The notes under the pieces: model-generated
The model's input: the letters and a program-made list of their open reading frames with translations, nothing else
The model's database searches: none
Told to the model about the DNA's origin: nothing
Assembly: GCF_041770905.1 (NCBI RefSeq)
Contig: NZ_JBEUWX010000002.1
Location: 1,426,001 to 1,490,000, forward strand
Length of the DNA: 64,000 bases
Direction of reading: 5' to 3'
DNA from: Propionivibrio hellwigii
GTDB taxonomy: Bacteria > Pseudomonadota > Gammaproteobacteria > Burkholderiales > Rhodocyclaceae
Program-made: the position numbers and the translations under genes
Shown: positions 7,304-16,616 of the stretch, one piece after another
Numbering within the stretch: position 1 is the stretch's first letter
How the letters are laid out: each line of letters begins with the position of its first letter

Positions 7304-9391
7304 ATGCTATCGAAAAAACGATGCCGGATATTTTTCATATCAAGGCAAATGAAATATCAGGCTTATGACTTATACACCAGGAAAATAACAATACAGTTTT
7401 TTCTGGGGGCGTTATCCATTTTATTTACAGGCGCAATAAACGCCCAAAACACAGAGGCAGAAGATATCAGCGAACTGCCAACTATAACGGTCACTGCCAA
7501 CAAACAGAGTGAAACGCTAGCAACGGTTACAGGAAGCATCACAGCATTTGACGGCAACGATCTGGAGAATATTGGGGCACGCAGTCTGGCAGACGTAGCA
7601 ACAATGACGCCTAGTTTCAGTTTTCAGGAAACGGGGCAGAGCACATTATCACCTCCGGTCATACGTGGCATGACCGCCAATATTATTTCTTTTTCTTCTT
7701 CAGCAGTATTGCTTGTCGATGGCGTACCGACTCTGCACGCCTGGGGATTTGGCGACAGACTATTTGGTGTCGAACGCGTGGAGGTTTTACGTGGGCCTCA
7801 GTCAACGCTTTACGGACGCAACGCTGAAGCCGGCGTAGTCAATGTGGTTACACGTTTGCCTGATATGCATCCGCATACTTTCGTCAGCGCCGATCTGGGC
7901 AGCCACGGCAAAAAGGTATTACGTGCCGATATCAGCCGAATGCTGGTTGAGAATCGGCTCTATGCCAGTTTTGCGGGCGAAACGACGCGTCAGGACGGGT
8001 TTATCGATAATGTTTTCACCGGAGGGAAAACAGACGACCGCGCCTTGCACAGCGGGCGCCTTGCATTACGTTGGACGCCTAGCACTGCAACCGATGTCGT
8101 TTTACGCGCATCAGCACAACGCTACGACGACGGCGGTGCAACCTGGGGAGCTGTCACCGCACCGCGTTACACCGTACATTCAGGAACGGAAAGCTGGTTG
8201 CGCGCTTCGGGGCAAACCGTATCGTTGGATATCAATCATGAAATCTCACCTTATCTGCAGTTGCGTTCGATTACCGCGCGCAACCTTTTCCGTGACCACA
8301 TGCAGCAAGACACCGATTTTTTACCGACTGAACGCATGTTCATCGGACGTGATTATCATTTTGACACGATATCCCAAGAGCTTCGGCTAGAAGGCTATAC
8401 AGACGACCGTCTGAACGGTATCCGCTGGATAGCGGGCGTTTATGCTGACCGTGACGATAACGACTGGCGCTTCACACAAAAAACACCAAGGGCCTTGACT
8501 CGCACACAAGCCAAGCAGAAAGCACACACAACAGCGCTTTTCACCCACTGGACAATCCCTTTGGCAACACACTGGAATTTGTTGGCTGGTGTCCGCCTGG
8601 AAGAAAACAATGTGCGTCTCAAGTTATATGGCAAAAACGAAGCTGAACAACAGCACATCTGGCGGCACACCTCACCCAAGCTTGCGCTGCAATATCAGAA
8701 TGGCCCGATACAGGTATATGCAGGCTATTCCAATGGCTTCCGCGCCGGTGGTTTTAATGCTTTTTCTTCTCTCGCCAGCCAGCGTGCCTATCAACCGGAA
8801 AAATTAGACGCTTGGGAAATAGGCATCAAAGGTTATGCCCTTGCGCATCGGCTTTTTTATAGCGCAGCAATTTATCGCATGAACGTGCATGATATGCAGG
8901 TTCAGCAAATGCCGGCACCTGGACAGGTTTTCATCAGTAATGCTGCACGCGCACATTCGACAGGAGCGGAAGCCGAACTACGCTACCGCATCAGCAATAA
9001 CTGGCAGGTACAAGCTGGGGTTGCACTCAATCGCACACGTTTCAATGAATATCATGATGGCGTCAATAATTACGAAGGCTATCGAAATCCTTTTGCCCCG
9101 GATTTGCAGGGAAATTTGAGTCTACGCTATGAAGCCCCACAAGGCTGGTGGGCACAAGCCCGACTACATGGAATGGGAAAAATTTACCTTGATGCCGCTA
9201 ACCATTACCAGCGTCCAAACTATACTCTTCTTGATCTATCAGCAGGATATTTGTTAGCCAACGCGGAATTGGTTGCTTATATCAACAATGCAACTGGCAA
9301 GCGTTACGACGCCATTGGCTATCTCAACGGCATGGCAACTGCCTACAGCGCTCCGCGTGAGTACGGTCTGCGCCTATCCTATCGCTTCTAA
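7304..9391 (+). CDS. TonB-dependent outer-membrane receptor (siderophore or metallophore)
   Basis: A 695-residue receptor. A long charged n-region and a hydrophobic core ending in AINA act as the signal peptide; ITVTAN just after it is the TonB box. The plug domain follows, with VLRGPQSTLYGRNAEAGVVN diagnostic of the family. The 22-strand barrel ends in the expected terminal aromatic residue (LRLSYRF). AAGGA lies eight bases before the ATG at 7304; Met at 7349 is an alternative with a poorer site, and the frame stays open to 7241. The gene faces a PchR-like regulator and is followed at 12 bp by a methyltransferase and an MFS permease, pointing to uptake of a small metal chelate. The ligand cannot be deduced. 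Confidence 0.92.
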   Translation: MLSKKRCRIFFISRQMKYQAYDLYTRKITIQFFLGALSILFTGAINAQNTEAEDISELPTITVTANKQSETLATVTGSITAFDGNDLENIGARSLADVATMTPSFSFQETGQSTLSPPVIRGMTANIISFSSSAVLLVDGVPTLHAWGFGDRLFGVERVEVLRGPQSTLYGRNAEAGVVNVVTRLPDMHPHTFVSADLGSHGKKVLRADISRMLVENRLYASFAGETTRQDGFIDNVFTGGKTDDRALHSGRLALRWTPSTATDVVLRASAQRYDDGGATWGAVTAPRYTVHSGTESWLRASGQTVSLDINHEISPYLQLRSITARNLFRDHMQQDTDFLPTERMFIGRDYHFDTISQELRLEGYTDDRLNGIRWIAGVYADRDDNDWRFTQKTPRALTRTQAKQKAHTTALFTHWTIPLATHWNLLAGVRLEENNVRLKLYGKNEAEQQHIWRHTSPKLALQYQNGPIQVYAGYSNGFRAGGFNAFSSLASQRAYQPEKLDAWEIGIKGYALAHRLFYSAAIYRMNVHDMQVQQMPAPGQVFISNAARAHSTGAEAELRYRISNNWQVQAGVALNRTRFNEYHDGVNNYEGYRNPFAPDLQGNLSLRYEAPQGWWAQARLHGMGKIYLDAANHYQRPNYTLLDLSAGYLLANAELVAYINNATGKRYDAIGYLNGMATAYSAPREYGLRLSYRF

Positions 9392-9403
9392 TGGAGGAAC
9401 CAC

Positions 9404-10450
9404 ATGAGTGCTGACACGCCTCACCCTCTACAGATTTTTTGGGATCAGGCATTGGCTTCAATACATACCGGTGCGTTACTGGCTGCTTTCGAGCATGGAC
9501 TATTTTTAGAACTTGCGGAAAATGCACCAATATCAGCACCGATACTGGCCCGGCGTTTGGGGTTAAATATTACCCGGACAGAGCACTGGCTAGAACTACT
9601 TTGGGGAATGGGCATCTTAGATCGTGCAGAAAAAACCCAGGAAAATGAAAACAGCACATGGTGCTACTACGTACCACCCAGCTTAACTAATTATTTATTC
9701 AACGGCACTCAATGCTGCCACGAGGCACTGGCTTTTCGACTACGAGCCATGCATCAATTCGGAAAAAATCTCTCCGGCTGGCTACGCGAAGATTGCAACG
9801 TCCTGCCAAAAAGTGCAAATGATGCTGGATGGGCAGCAGCCGCACAAAAGCAAATTGGACAAGAGCAATGTGCCGTAACCGCCGATACGGCTTTGACTTG
9901 TGTAGCGTACGCAGAAATTTCTAAAGCATCATGCCGATTCCTTGACTTGGGCGGTGGCCCTGGCTGCGTCGCCATTGCCTTAGCAAAACAGTACGCTGAC
10001 TGGAATGGTGTCATCTTCGACCTTCCGGAAACAGTTCATGTGGCACGTCAGAACATCGCATTAACTGGGCTGCAACAACGTCTGGAGACACTAGGTGGCG
10101 ACTTCACTACAGCAGACATCGGCGCAAACTATGATCTGATTTGGTGCTCATCGCTACTGTATTTCACTCATGATCTGGAAATGTCGGCACACAAGCTGCT
10201 GGCAGCGCTTGCGCCCGGCGGTACGCTCGTTGCCGTTCATGCAGAACTTCCCAATACACGCAGTGAAGCTGAGCGGATCTTAGCCTATTGTCTGCCTTTG
10301 CAATTGCGCGGATGCCAGGTCTGGCGCCAGGGGGAATTCGCCCGAATTTTATGTAAGTCCGGATTCACCATACTGGCGTCTTTCCCTTGCATGCGCTTTC
10401 CGCTTGCACCAATGCAAGTCATTATCGCTCGTAAAGAGGAAGCAGGATGA
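9404..10450 (+). CDS. SAM-dependent O-methyltransferase (HIOMT-like, plant-type OMT fold)
   Basis: A 348-residue methyltransferase of the acetylserotonin/plant OMT type. The N-terminal ~110 residues form the winged-helix dimerisation domain (LARRLGLNITRTEHWLELL). The C-terminal Rossmann domain has the SAM loop LDLGGGPGCVAIALA near residues 184-198, the acidic strand end VIFDLPETV near 220 and LIWCSSLLYFTH near 247. GGAGG sits six bases before the start. It lies between a TonB receptor and an MFS permease, overlapping the latter by four bases, so it belongs to the uptake operon. Methylating an imported chelator, perhaps to release its metal, is an inference; a biosynthetic role is possible but no other biosynthesis gene is present. 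Confidence 0.85.
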   Translation: MSADTPHPLQIFWDQALASIHTGALLAAFEHGLFLELAENAPISAPILARRLGLNITRTEHWLELLWGMGILDRAEKTQENENSTWCYYVPPSLTNYLFNGTQCCHEALAFRLRAMHQFGKNLSGWLREDCNVLPKSANDAGWAAAAQKQIGQEQCAVTADTALTCVAYAEISKASCRFLDLGGGPGCVAIALAKQYADWNGVIFDLPETVHVARQNIALTGLQQRLETLGGDFTTADIGANYDLIWCSSLLYFTHDLEMSAHKLLAALAPGGTLVAVHAELPNTRSEAERILAYCLPLQLRGCQVWRQGEFARILCKSGFTILASFPCMRFPLAPMQVIIARKEEAG

Positions 10451-11694
10451 AAACCGCAGATAGTCAAAATATCTGCTGGTGCTGGTATCAGTTCAGTTTC
10501 GGCACACTCAATCTTGCTCTAGCGACCCCTGCCATCTATCTGGCTATAGGACTTCCCCTCATTACGCGCCAACACGGCTGGTCAGGAACTGAAATCGGCG
10601 TCTTCCAGCTCATGGGATTTCCTGCACTGTTCAAAATCATTATGGCCTGGCCTGTTGAAAACCAGCATGACATTGCAGTGACAAAACATTATGTCCGCTG
10701 GGCAACTCTGCTTGGCAGCGCATATCTTCTTGTTTTACTGGCGCTTGCCATGAGTGGTATCGATGCCAATAGATGGCAATTGTTCACCCTGGGTTTGCTC
10801 GCTAGCGGACTATCGGCATGGGCAGATATTCCAGTCAATGCACTGGCGATTTATCTATTGCCCCCAGAAGAACGCATACGCGCCGGCGGCATCCGTTCCG
10901 CTGCATTATGCCTAGCTGCCATTCTCGGCGGCGGTCTAATGTTACTGGCACAACAAAACTGGGGGTGGCATGCGCCATTTATTTTCATGGCTTCACTGTT
11001 ATTTGCCGCACTATGGTTACTGTCGACTCTAAGGAAGACGGGGAAAACAGCGAAGACAGAACACCTTGCATTGGTTCCTGAAACGGCATGGCTAGCTACA
11101 TGGCGAGACTTTTTTCGCCAGCCCGGTGCATGGCGCTGGACACTCCTGTTATTGGGATATTTTCCTTTTGTCGCTACGGGCTGGGTCTATCTCAAACCGC
11201 TTTTACTTGATTATGGATTCGCAGCAAAAGAAGTCGCATGGATTGCCGGAGTCGGTGGTGGCGGATGTGCCGCTTTAGCTAGCCTTGCAACTGCTCGTCT
11301 GGTAAATCACGGCACCTTGGGGCGCTCCGTACCCTTATGTGCATTCGCCGGATTTGCTACGCTTGTTTTCCTAGCAGCAGCCATCTGGCACCATGCAGAT
11401 CATAGGGTAATGATTGTTACCAGTCTGTTATTAGCGGCAAGCATGGGAACCACAGCGTCACTCGCATTCAGTTTGATGATGGAATTTGCCCGAGTGCGCC
11501 ACCAGGCGGTCGATTATGGGCTGCAAGCCAGTCTTTTTACATTGGGGCGACTAACCATACCGCCTATCGCCGGCTTTATACTGGACAGGTTCAACTATGT
11601 CGGCATGCTGGCTGCGCTGGCCCTTGGGGCATTAATCATGGCCATGTTTAGCTACATTGCGCCGCTCATTTTAGATCGGCACAAAACAGAATAG
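10447..11694 (+). CDS. MFS transporter, RhtX/FptX-like siderophore permease
   Basis: A 415-residue inner-membrane protein with about twelve hydrophobic helices. The first pair, with YLAIGLPLITRQHGWSGTEI and then FPALFKIIMAWPVE, resembles the AmpG/PAT-like branch of the major facilitator superfamily that includes RhtX and FptX, single-protein permeases moving rhizobactin or pyochelin from periplasm to cytoplasm. Its ATG overlaps the methyltransferase stop (ATGA at 10447-10450) and AGAGGAAG lies just upstream, so translation is coupled. Position in the TonB-receptor operon supports uptake rather than drug export. It ends 22 bp from the convergent MltA gene. Confidence 0.8.
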   Translation: MKTADSQNICWCWYQFSFGTLNLALATPAIYLAIGLPLITRQHGWSGTEIGVFQLMGFPALFKIIMAWPVENQHDIAVTKHYVRWATLLGSAYLLVLLALAMSGIDANRWQLFTLGLLASGLSAWADIPVNALAIYLLPPEERIRAGGIRSAALCLAAILGGGLMLLAQQNWGWHAPFIFMASLLFAALWLLSTLRKTGKTAKTEHLALVPETAWLATWRDFFRQPGAWRWTLLLLGYFPFVATGWVYLKPLLLDYGFAAKEVAWIAGVGGGGCAALASLATARLVNHGTLGRSVPLCAFAGFATLVFLAAAIWHHADHRVMIVTSLLLAASMGTTASLAFSLMMEFARVRHQAVDYGLQASLFTLGRLTIPPIAGFILDRFNYVGMLAALALGALIMAMFSYIAPLILDRHKTE

Positions 11695-11716
11695 ATTCGA
11701 GTCGCAACAAGTTAAT

Positions 11717-12934
11717 TTAATCTGTACGCGGCGCGGCACCCGGCGGCAGAATCACCCACATCTGCCCCTGCTGGCGCATTTTGCCTGCCCGGTCGCCGGC
11801 TTCCGCGCCGAAGCCCCAAAAATAATCGGCGCGCACGACGCCGCGAATGGCGCCGCCCGTATCCTGCGCCAGCATCAGACGATGCAGCGGTGCTGCCGAG
11901 TCCGGCTGCGTTGTCGCCAGAAAAACGGGCGCCCCCAGCGGTACATGGCGCGGATCGACAGCAATGCTGCGCCCGGCGGTCAATGGCACGCCCAGCGCGC
12001 CGTTCGGCCCTTCGTCGCCATTGACGGCGGATTCGCGGAAAAACACGTAGCTCGGATTGCTGTTGAACAAAGCGCCCGCCCGGCCCGGATTGGCGCGCAC
12101 CCAGGTGCGGATGCCTTGCATCGACGCCTGTTCGACCGTCAATTCACCGCGCTCGACCAGTTCGCGGCCAATGCTGCGGTAGGGGTGCCCGTTCTGGTTG
12201 GCGTAACTGAGCCGCACCATGCGGCCATCGGTCAGGCGCACACGCCCGGAGCCTTGCACCTGCAAAAAGAACAGGTCGACCGCATCATCCACCCAGAGCA
12301 GCGCATGATCGGCGTATTTCTGCATCTGACTGGTGATTTCGGCGCGCGAGTAGTACGGCACCACCTTATTGCCCTGTAAACGGCCGCGCAGACGCTGGTG
12401 CTTGAGGTCAGGCAGAACCGCGGACAGTTCGATGGTCAGCAGGTCGTCCGGCACACCCAGCGCCGGATAGGCGAATTTTGCCGTGCGCTGGCGGGCGCCT
12501 TGCAGTAGTGGCTCGTAATAGCCGGTGATGAGGCCGCTCGTCGAGCCATCCGGGTTGGTTAGGCGATAGGGACGAAAATGCGCCTCGAAAAAGCGGCGCA
12601 GCGTGGCCTGATCCGTCACCACGAGCGGTTTCGCCGCCTCACACGCCGCCCGCCATTGCGGCCATTGCGGGCGCTTTGACAGCGCCAGGCAAGATTGCAG
12701 GAAGGCCGGCCAGGCGGCGGACAGATCTTCGTTTTCCCAGCCGGGCAGATCGCGCCAGCTGGCCGGCTGCATCGGTCTCACCGACCTGTCTGCCGGCAGA
12801 TCAGCCACCGTATCAGAAGCCGTTTTTGCCGGCGGCGAAGAGGTTGCCGGTGTCGTCGGGCAAACCGGGCATTCCGGCGCCGTCGAACACGCCGAAAGCC
12901 ACAGCGCCGCCAGCGCGGCGGCATAAAAACGCAT
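11717..12934 (-). CDS. mltA: Membrane-bound lytic murein transglycosylase A
   Basis: A 405-residue outer-membrane lipoprotein that cleaves the peptidoglycan glycan strand to 1,6-anhydro products. The signal ends in the lipobox LSAC near residue 16. GLITGYYEPLLQG near 140 starts the MltA domain, VDLFFLQVQGSGRV marks its core, and the C-terminal 3D domain contains LMLAQDTGGAIRG with the catalytic aspartate (Asp308 in E. coli MltA by family knowledge). The start at 12934 places the signal peptide sensibly; Met codons at 12958 and 12961 are alternatives, none with a strong ribosome site. The frame stays open far upstream, but that part is antisense to the DUF815 gene and is not protein. Confidence 0.92.
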   Translation of the reverse strand: MRFYAAALAALWLSACSTAPECPVCPTTPATSSPPAKTASDTVADLPADRSVRPMQPASWRDLPGWENEDLSAAWPAFLQSCLALSKRPQWPQWRAACEAAKPLVVTDQATLRRFFEAHFRPYRLTNPDGSTSGLITGYYEPLLQGARQRTAKFAYPALGVPDDLLTIELSAVLPDLKHQRLRGRLQGNKVVPYYSRAEITSQMQKYADHALLWVDDAVDLFFLQVQGSGRVRLTDGRMVRLSYANQNGHPYRSIGRELVERGELTVEQASMQGIRTWVRANPGRAGALFNSNPSYVFFRESAVNGDEGPNGALGVPLTAGRSIAVDPRHVPLGAPVFLATTQPDSAAPLHRLMLAQDTGGAIRGVVRADYFWGFGAEAGDRAGKMRQQGQMWVILPPGAAPRTD

Positions 12935-13213
12935 CGCCTGCTTGGGTCTTTCTTGCATCATTTGATAGAGTAAAGATTCTTCTGAAAGCACGAAGTATAG
13001 CCAAACACGCTGTTTTCCTACGGCATTGCCGCTTTTTGCAGCGCCCTCTGCCACCCGCCTGTTTGGCTTTATTTCTTGTCGCCGAACCCGCGATTGATCA
13101 GGCCACACAGCGTCCAGAAAAAACCACTGGCCGACGCGCCTACCGCCTATCCATCGCGGAAAGACGAACAGGACCCTACACCGAAAAGACAATTTGAAAA
13201 GGCAATTCGCGCC

Positions 13214-14155
13214 ATGACCGACACCACCCGCAAAACCGACCAGAGACCCGATCAGACCTTCGCCCCTTTTTTGCATTTTCTGCAACGCGCCGAAACGCTG
13301 TTTGATCGCCTCGACCCTTTGCTGCCGCCCGCTTCCGCCGCTCCCGACTGGCGCGATGCCGTGGCCTTCCGCTGGCGCAAGCAGGGCGCGGCCGGCTTCC
13401 TGGCGCCGGTGCGCAAGCTTTCCCGAATCCGCCTCAGCGACCTGAAGGACATCGACGAGCAGAAAGCACGCATCAACGCCAATACGCGCCAGTTCGTCGC
13501 CGGCCAGCCGGCCAACAACGTCCTGCTCACCGGCACGCGCGGTTCCGGAAAGTCCTCGCTGATCAAGGCACTGCTCAATGAATATGCGAAAAAAAGCCTG
13601 CGCGTCATCGAGGTTGACAAGAACGATCTCGTCGATCTGCCGCTGATCGTCGAACTTATCGAGGAACGCCCCGAACGCTTCATCGTCTTTTGCGACGACC
13701 TTTCTTTTGATGCCGGCGATGCCACCTACAAGGCGCTCAAAGTCGCGCTCGACGGCTCGCTGGCTTCGGCGCCGGAGAACGTCCTGATCTACGCCACGTC
13801 GAACCGCCGCCACCTGATGCCGGAATATTTTGAGGAGAACCTTGAAACCAGCCGCGTCGGCGAAGAAATCCACCCTGGCGAAGCGATCGAAGAAAAAATC
13901 TCGCTCTCCGAACGTTTTGGCCTCTGGCTCTCGTTCTATCCTTTCGACCAGGATGCCTATCTCAATATCGTCGCCCACTGGCTCAAGCATTTTGGCTGCG
14001 ACAAGAATGCCATTGCCCGCGCCGAGCGCGATGCGCTCAACTGGGCATTGATGCGCGGTTCCCGCAGCGGCCGTGTTGCCTGGCAGTTCGCCAAGGACTG
14101 GGCCGGCGCACAGGCTGTCCAATCTGCGGGGAAAACGGCGAAAAAAGCGCCATGA
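13214..14155 (+). CDS. DUF815 family ATP-binding protein (AAA+)
   Basis: A 313-residue P-loop ATPase. Walker A is LTGTRGSGKSSLIKAL near residue 107, Walker B FIVFCDDLSF near 158, and sensor-1-like VLIYATSNRRH near 192. The remaining sequence matches the DUF815 family throughout, including LSERFGLWLSFYPFDQD. The biochemical role of the family is not established; it is found next to Nudix/ThiE-type genes in many betaproteobacteria. The frame is open to 13076, but the ATG at 13214 starts the conserved part and has an AAAAGG-type site 11 bases upstream. Its stop overlaps the next start (ATGA at 14152-14155), so the two are translationally coupled. Confidence 0.88.
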   Translation: MTDTTRKTDQRPDQTFAPFLHFLQRAETLFDRLDPLLPPASAAPDWRDAVAFRWRKQGAAGFLAPVRKLSRIRLSDLKDIDEQKARINANTRQFVAGQPANNVLLTGTRGSGKSSLIKALLNEYAKKSLRVIEVDKNDLVDLPLIVELIEERPERFIVFCDDLSFDAGDATYKALKVALDGSLASAPENVLIYATSNRRHLMPEYFEENLETSRVGEEIHPGEAIEEKISLSERFGLWLSFYPFDQDAYLNIVAHWLKHFGCDKNAIARAERDALNWALMRGSRSGRVAWQFAKDWAGAQAVQSAGKTAKKAP

Positions 14156-15138
14156 ACGCATCGCTCAGCGGCATTACCCAGGTTTCGGCGGGAATCATTC
14201 TGCGCAGCGGAAAAAATGATCGAGACGAAAACAAAAACAGCGAATATCTGCTCGCCCAGCGCCCGTCAGGCAAGGTCTATGCGGGCTACTGGGAATTTCC
14301 GGGCGGCAAGGTCGAATCGGGTGAAACCTACCACGACGCGCTGACGCGCGAATTGCGCGAAGAGTTGGGTATCAGCGTCACGCACGCCTGGCCGTGGCTG
14401 ATGCGGGAATTCGTCTATCCGCACGCGCGCGTCCGCCTGAAATTCTTCCGCGTCACGGCCTGGCGCGGCGATATTGTGCCGCTCGAACACAGCGGCATCA
14501 CCTGGACGCGCATCGGCGATTCCCCGGCCGTTTCGCCTGTCCTGCCCGCCAACGGGCCGATTCTGCGCGCGCTCGGCCTGCCGCCGGTTTACGCGCTGAC
14601 GAATGCGGAAGAAAACGGAATCGACGCCGAGCTTGCCCGTCTGGAAGACGCGCTGCACAACGGCCTGCGCCTGATTCAGATCCGCGACAAGGGGCTGCCG
14701 CCAGCATCGCGGCTGCGCTTTGCACAAGCCGTCATGCAGAAAACCCGGAACTACGCAGACGCCATTGTGCTGGTCAATGATGACGAGGCGCTGGCACGCC
14801 AAATCGGCGCGCAGGGCCTGCATCTTTCTGCCGCGCGCCTGATGGCGCTCGATGCCTGCCACAACCTGCGCGCCAGTTTCTCCTGGCTGGCGGCCTCATG
14901 CCATACGGACGAGGAACTGACCCGCGCCGCGGCGCTCGATCTTGACTTTGCGCTGCTCAGCCCCGTGCTGCCAACGCCCTCCCACCCCGGCTCGACGGGC
15001 ATGGGCTGGCGGCCGTTTGCCCGCCGTGTCGAAAATGCGCCGCTGCCCGTCTTTGCGCTCGGCGGCATGACGCCGGCGCGGCTCGATGAGGCCTGTACCC
15101 ACGGCGCGCACGGCATCGCCATGCTACGCGGCTGGTGA
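14152..15138 (+). CDS. Nudix hydrolase fused to a thiamine-phosphate-synthase-like domain
   Basis: A 328-residue two-domain protein. The N-terminal half is a MutT-type Nudix hydrolase whose box runs from GGKVESGET through TRELREELGI (about residues 47-69), with all catalytic glutamates present; it would clean oxidised nucleotides such as 8-oxo-dGTP. The C-terminal half (about 147-328) is a ThiE/TenI-like TIM barrel with IQIRDKGL, IVLVNDDEALA, GLHLSA and FALGGM, resembling the phosphate-binding parts of thiamine-phosphate synthase. Whether the second half is enzymatically active is not known for this common fusion. It overlaps the convergent yacG gene by 15 bp at its 3' end. Confidence 0.9.
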   Translation: MNASLSGITQVSAGIILRSGKNDRDENKNSEYLLAQRPSGKVYAGYWEFPGGKVESGETYHDALTRELREELGISVTHAWPWLMREFVYPHARVRLKFFRVTAWRGDIVPLEHSGITWTRIGDSPAVSPVLPANGPILRALGLPPVYALTNAEENGIDAELARLEDALHNGLRLIQIRDKGLPPASRLRFAQAVMQKTRNYADAIVLVNDDEALARQIGAQGLHLSAARLMALDACHNLRASFSWLAASCHTDEELTRAAALDLDFALLSPVLPTPSHPGSTGMGWRPFARRVENAPLPVFALGGMTPARLDEACTHGAHGIAMLRGW

Positions 15139-15387
15139 GCCGCCCGCCGGCGAGATGCCATTTCCGCCATCGCCTGCATTCCCAGCATCGGGATCGTCAG
15201 CCGGCGCCTGCGCCGGGATGCGGTAGGACTCCGAGGCCCAGGCGCCCAAATCGATCAGCTTGCAGCGCTGGCTGCAAAACGGCCGGTAGGGATTTTCCGG
15301 ACTCCAGCGCGAATCGCCGCCACACTGCGGGCAGCGCACGATGCGTTCGGCAGGCGAGGTGTTTTCGGAATTTTCAGAGCGTTTCAT
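15124..15387 (-). CDS. yacG: DNA gyrase inhibitor / zinc-binding protein YacG
   Basis: An 87-residue protein with the YacG zinc knuckle: CPQC near residue 19, then CSQRC near 38, giving four cysteines in a C-X2-C, C-X3-C arrangement, followed by the conserved KLIDLGAWASESYRIP. E. coli YacG binds the GyrB C-terminus and inhibits gyrase. The C-terminal 25 residues are Ala-, Gly- and Asp-rich and probably disordered. The start overlaps the zapD stop (ATGA at 15384-15387), so the gene is translated with zapD. The 3' end overlaps the convergent Nudix/ThiE gene. Confidence 0.93.
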   Translation of the reverse strand: MKRSENSENTSPAERIVRCPQCGGDSRWSPENPYRPFCSQRCKLIDLGAWASESYRIPAQAPADDPDAGNAGDGGNGISPAGGSPAA

Positions 15388-16154
15388 AGAATGCAGAACA
15401 CGAGATCGAACGGCACCTCGACATCGCTCCCGCACTGGCGGGAACGCTGCCCGCTGAGCCCCAGCTGCGTGAAGCGGATATTAAGCGCGTAGCGGTTGGC
15501 GCTGATTTCGGGGATAAACGGGGTCTGCGGGTCGAGCATGACACGCACCATCTGCTGGGAGACGATGCCGCTCATCATGCGCTGGAACGCCCCGCCTGGC
15601 GCCAGGTGATGCTCCGGCTTACCGCTGCTGCCGCGCAGCAGACGGAGGACGACCTCCACGCCCTGCCGCAAGGGCTGGAAGGGGTAGAACCAGCCCAGCA
15701 GCTCCTCGCTCCGCACTTCCGGCGGCAGGTGCAGCCAGTAATGATAGGACGGCAGATCGAACTCACACATGCCGCCGGGGATCGACGAGCGGCTCTTGAT
15801 CGCCATCAGCCAATCGTTATCGCGCAGATGCTGCCCCAGTTTGCCGGGCATGGCGAGCAGGGCGGTCGATGCCTGCTCCAGTTCAGCAAGCACGCTGGAC
15901 AGCGCATCTTCAGAAATAGCCGGATTATTGCGAAAACCGAGCAAAGCCTGGCGCTGGCGTTCCAGCTCCTGAATCAGGTCCAGCTTCAGATCGACGCGCC
16001 CGGAAACGTCAATGATCTCAAAGAGCGCCAGCAGCGCCGCATGATCTTCATACGCGCCACTCTGCGCAAGGAAATAGTCAGCCTTGGCGAACAGATCCTC
16101 CAGCCGCAACAGCGTGCGAATCCGTTCGCTGAAAGGATATTCGTAAATAATCAT
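15384..16154 (-). CDS. zapD: Cell division protein ZapD
   Basis: A 256-residue cytoplasmic protein of the ZapD (formerly DUF1342) family, which cross-links and bundles FtsZ filaments at the division ring. The start IIYEYPFSERIRTLLRLEDL is the family signature and length is typical. The helical N-terminal half and the C-terminal beta part ending in CGSDVEVPFDLVFCIL fit the known fold. It lies in the betaproteobacterial order coaE, zapD, yacG; here a repeat-bearing 462-bp gap separates it from coaE. Confidence 0.94.
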   Translation of the reverse strand: MIIYEYPFSERIRTLLRLEDLFAKADYFLAQSGAYEDHAALLALFEIIDVSGRVDLKLDLIQELERQRQALLGFRNNPAISEDALSSVLAELEQASTALLAMPGKLGQHLRDNDWLMAIKSRSSIPGGMCEFDLPSYHYWLHLPPEVRSEELLGWFYPFQPLRQGVEVVLRLLRGSSGKPEHHLAPGGAFQRMMSGIVSQQMVRVMLDPQTPFIPEISANRYALNIRFTQLGLSGQRSRQCGSDVEVPFDLVFCIL

Positions 16155-16616
16155 GCGCTTACTGGCTCGGTATCACGGGCATCATTCTGCGGCATTTAGC
16201 GCAAAATCTCAACTGAAGGGGGATCGCCGCAAAACCCGAAGCGCCCGCGCCAGCCAGACCCTTCCCAAAAGGATGCACGCCAGCCCCCGTATTTCGGGCA
16301 TCTCCGGGCACACTGTCCGCAAACGCCCTATTTATAAGGGTTTCAGACGTTCCTGCCTGGAAACGTCCTATCCACGCGGGTTTCAGGGCACTTATATTTG
16401 AGACACCCAAAATATAGCGGCTCGACTTTGCCAAAAGACAAGGCGGTAAAGCCGCAGGCAGCACAAATAGTACGGCAAGGCCAGGCCAACACAGCAAGGC
16501 AGTATTTTGACAAAGGAATCCGCTATTTTTCCGGTTTATATTTTTTGATGATCTGAATCCCTTTATTTACGGGGACATCCGGGCATTTTATGTTTTCTGC
16601 TTCGTTTCTTCGGGGC
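16155..16616. other. Intergenic region between zapD and coaE
   Basis: 462 bp with no convincing gene. It holds two ~40-nt repeat units (16318-16386). The part next to coaE (16500-16600) is AT-richer and could include transcription stop signals for coaE or a promoter for zapD; I cannot pick out either with confidence. Confidence 0.6.
16318..16386 (-). repeat. Two units of a dispersed ~40-nt intergenic repeat
   Basis: Read on the minus strand, two units begin CTGAAACCCGCGTGGATAGG and CTGAAACCCTTATAAATAGG exactly 40 bases apart, each followed by a GTTTC or GTTTGCGG segment. GAAACCC and the later GGGCGTTT form an imperfect inverted repeat, so each unit could fold. The same unit is seen inside the duplication at 1-461 and once at 45061-45099, always between genes. 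Confidence 0.75.

Noticed and set aside
12935..14161. Upstream extension of the mltA frame to 814 codons
   Set aside because: The extra part is antisense to the DUF815 ATPase gene and precedes the MltA lipoprotein signal, so it is not part of the protein.
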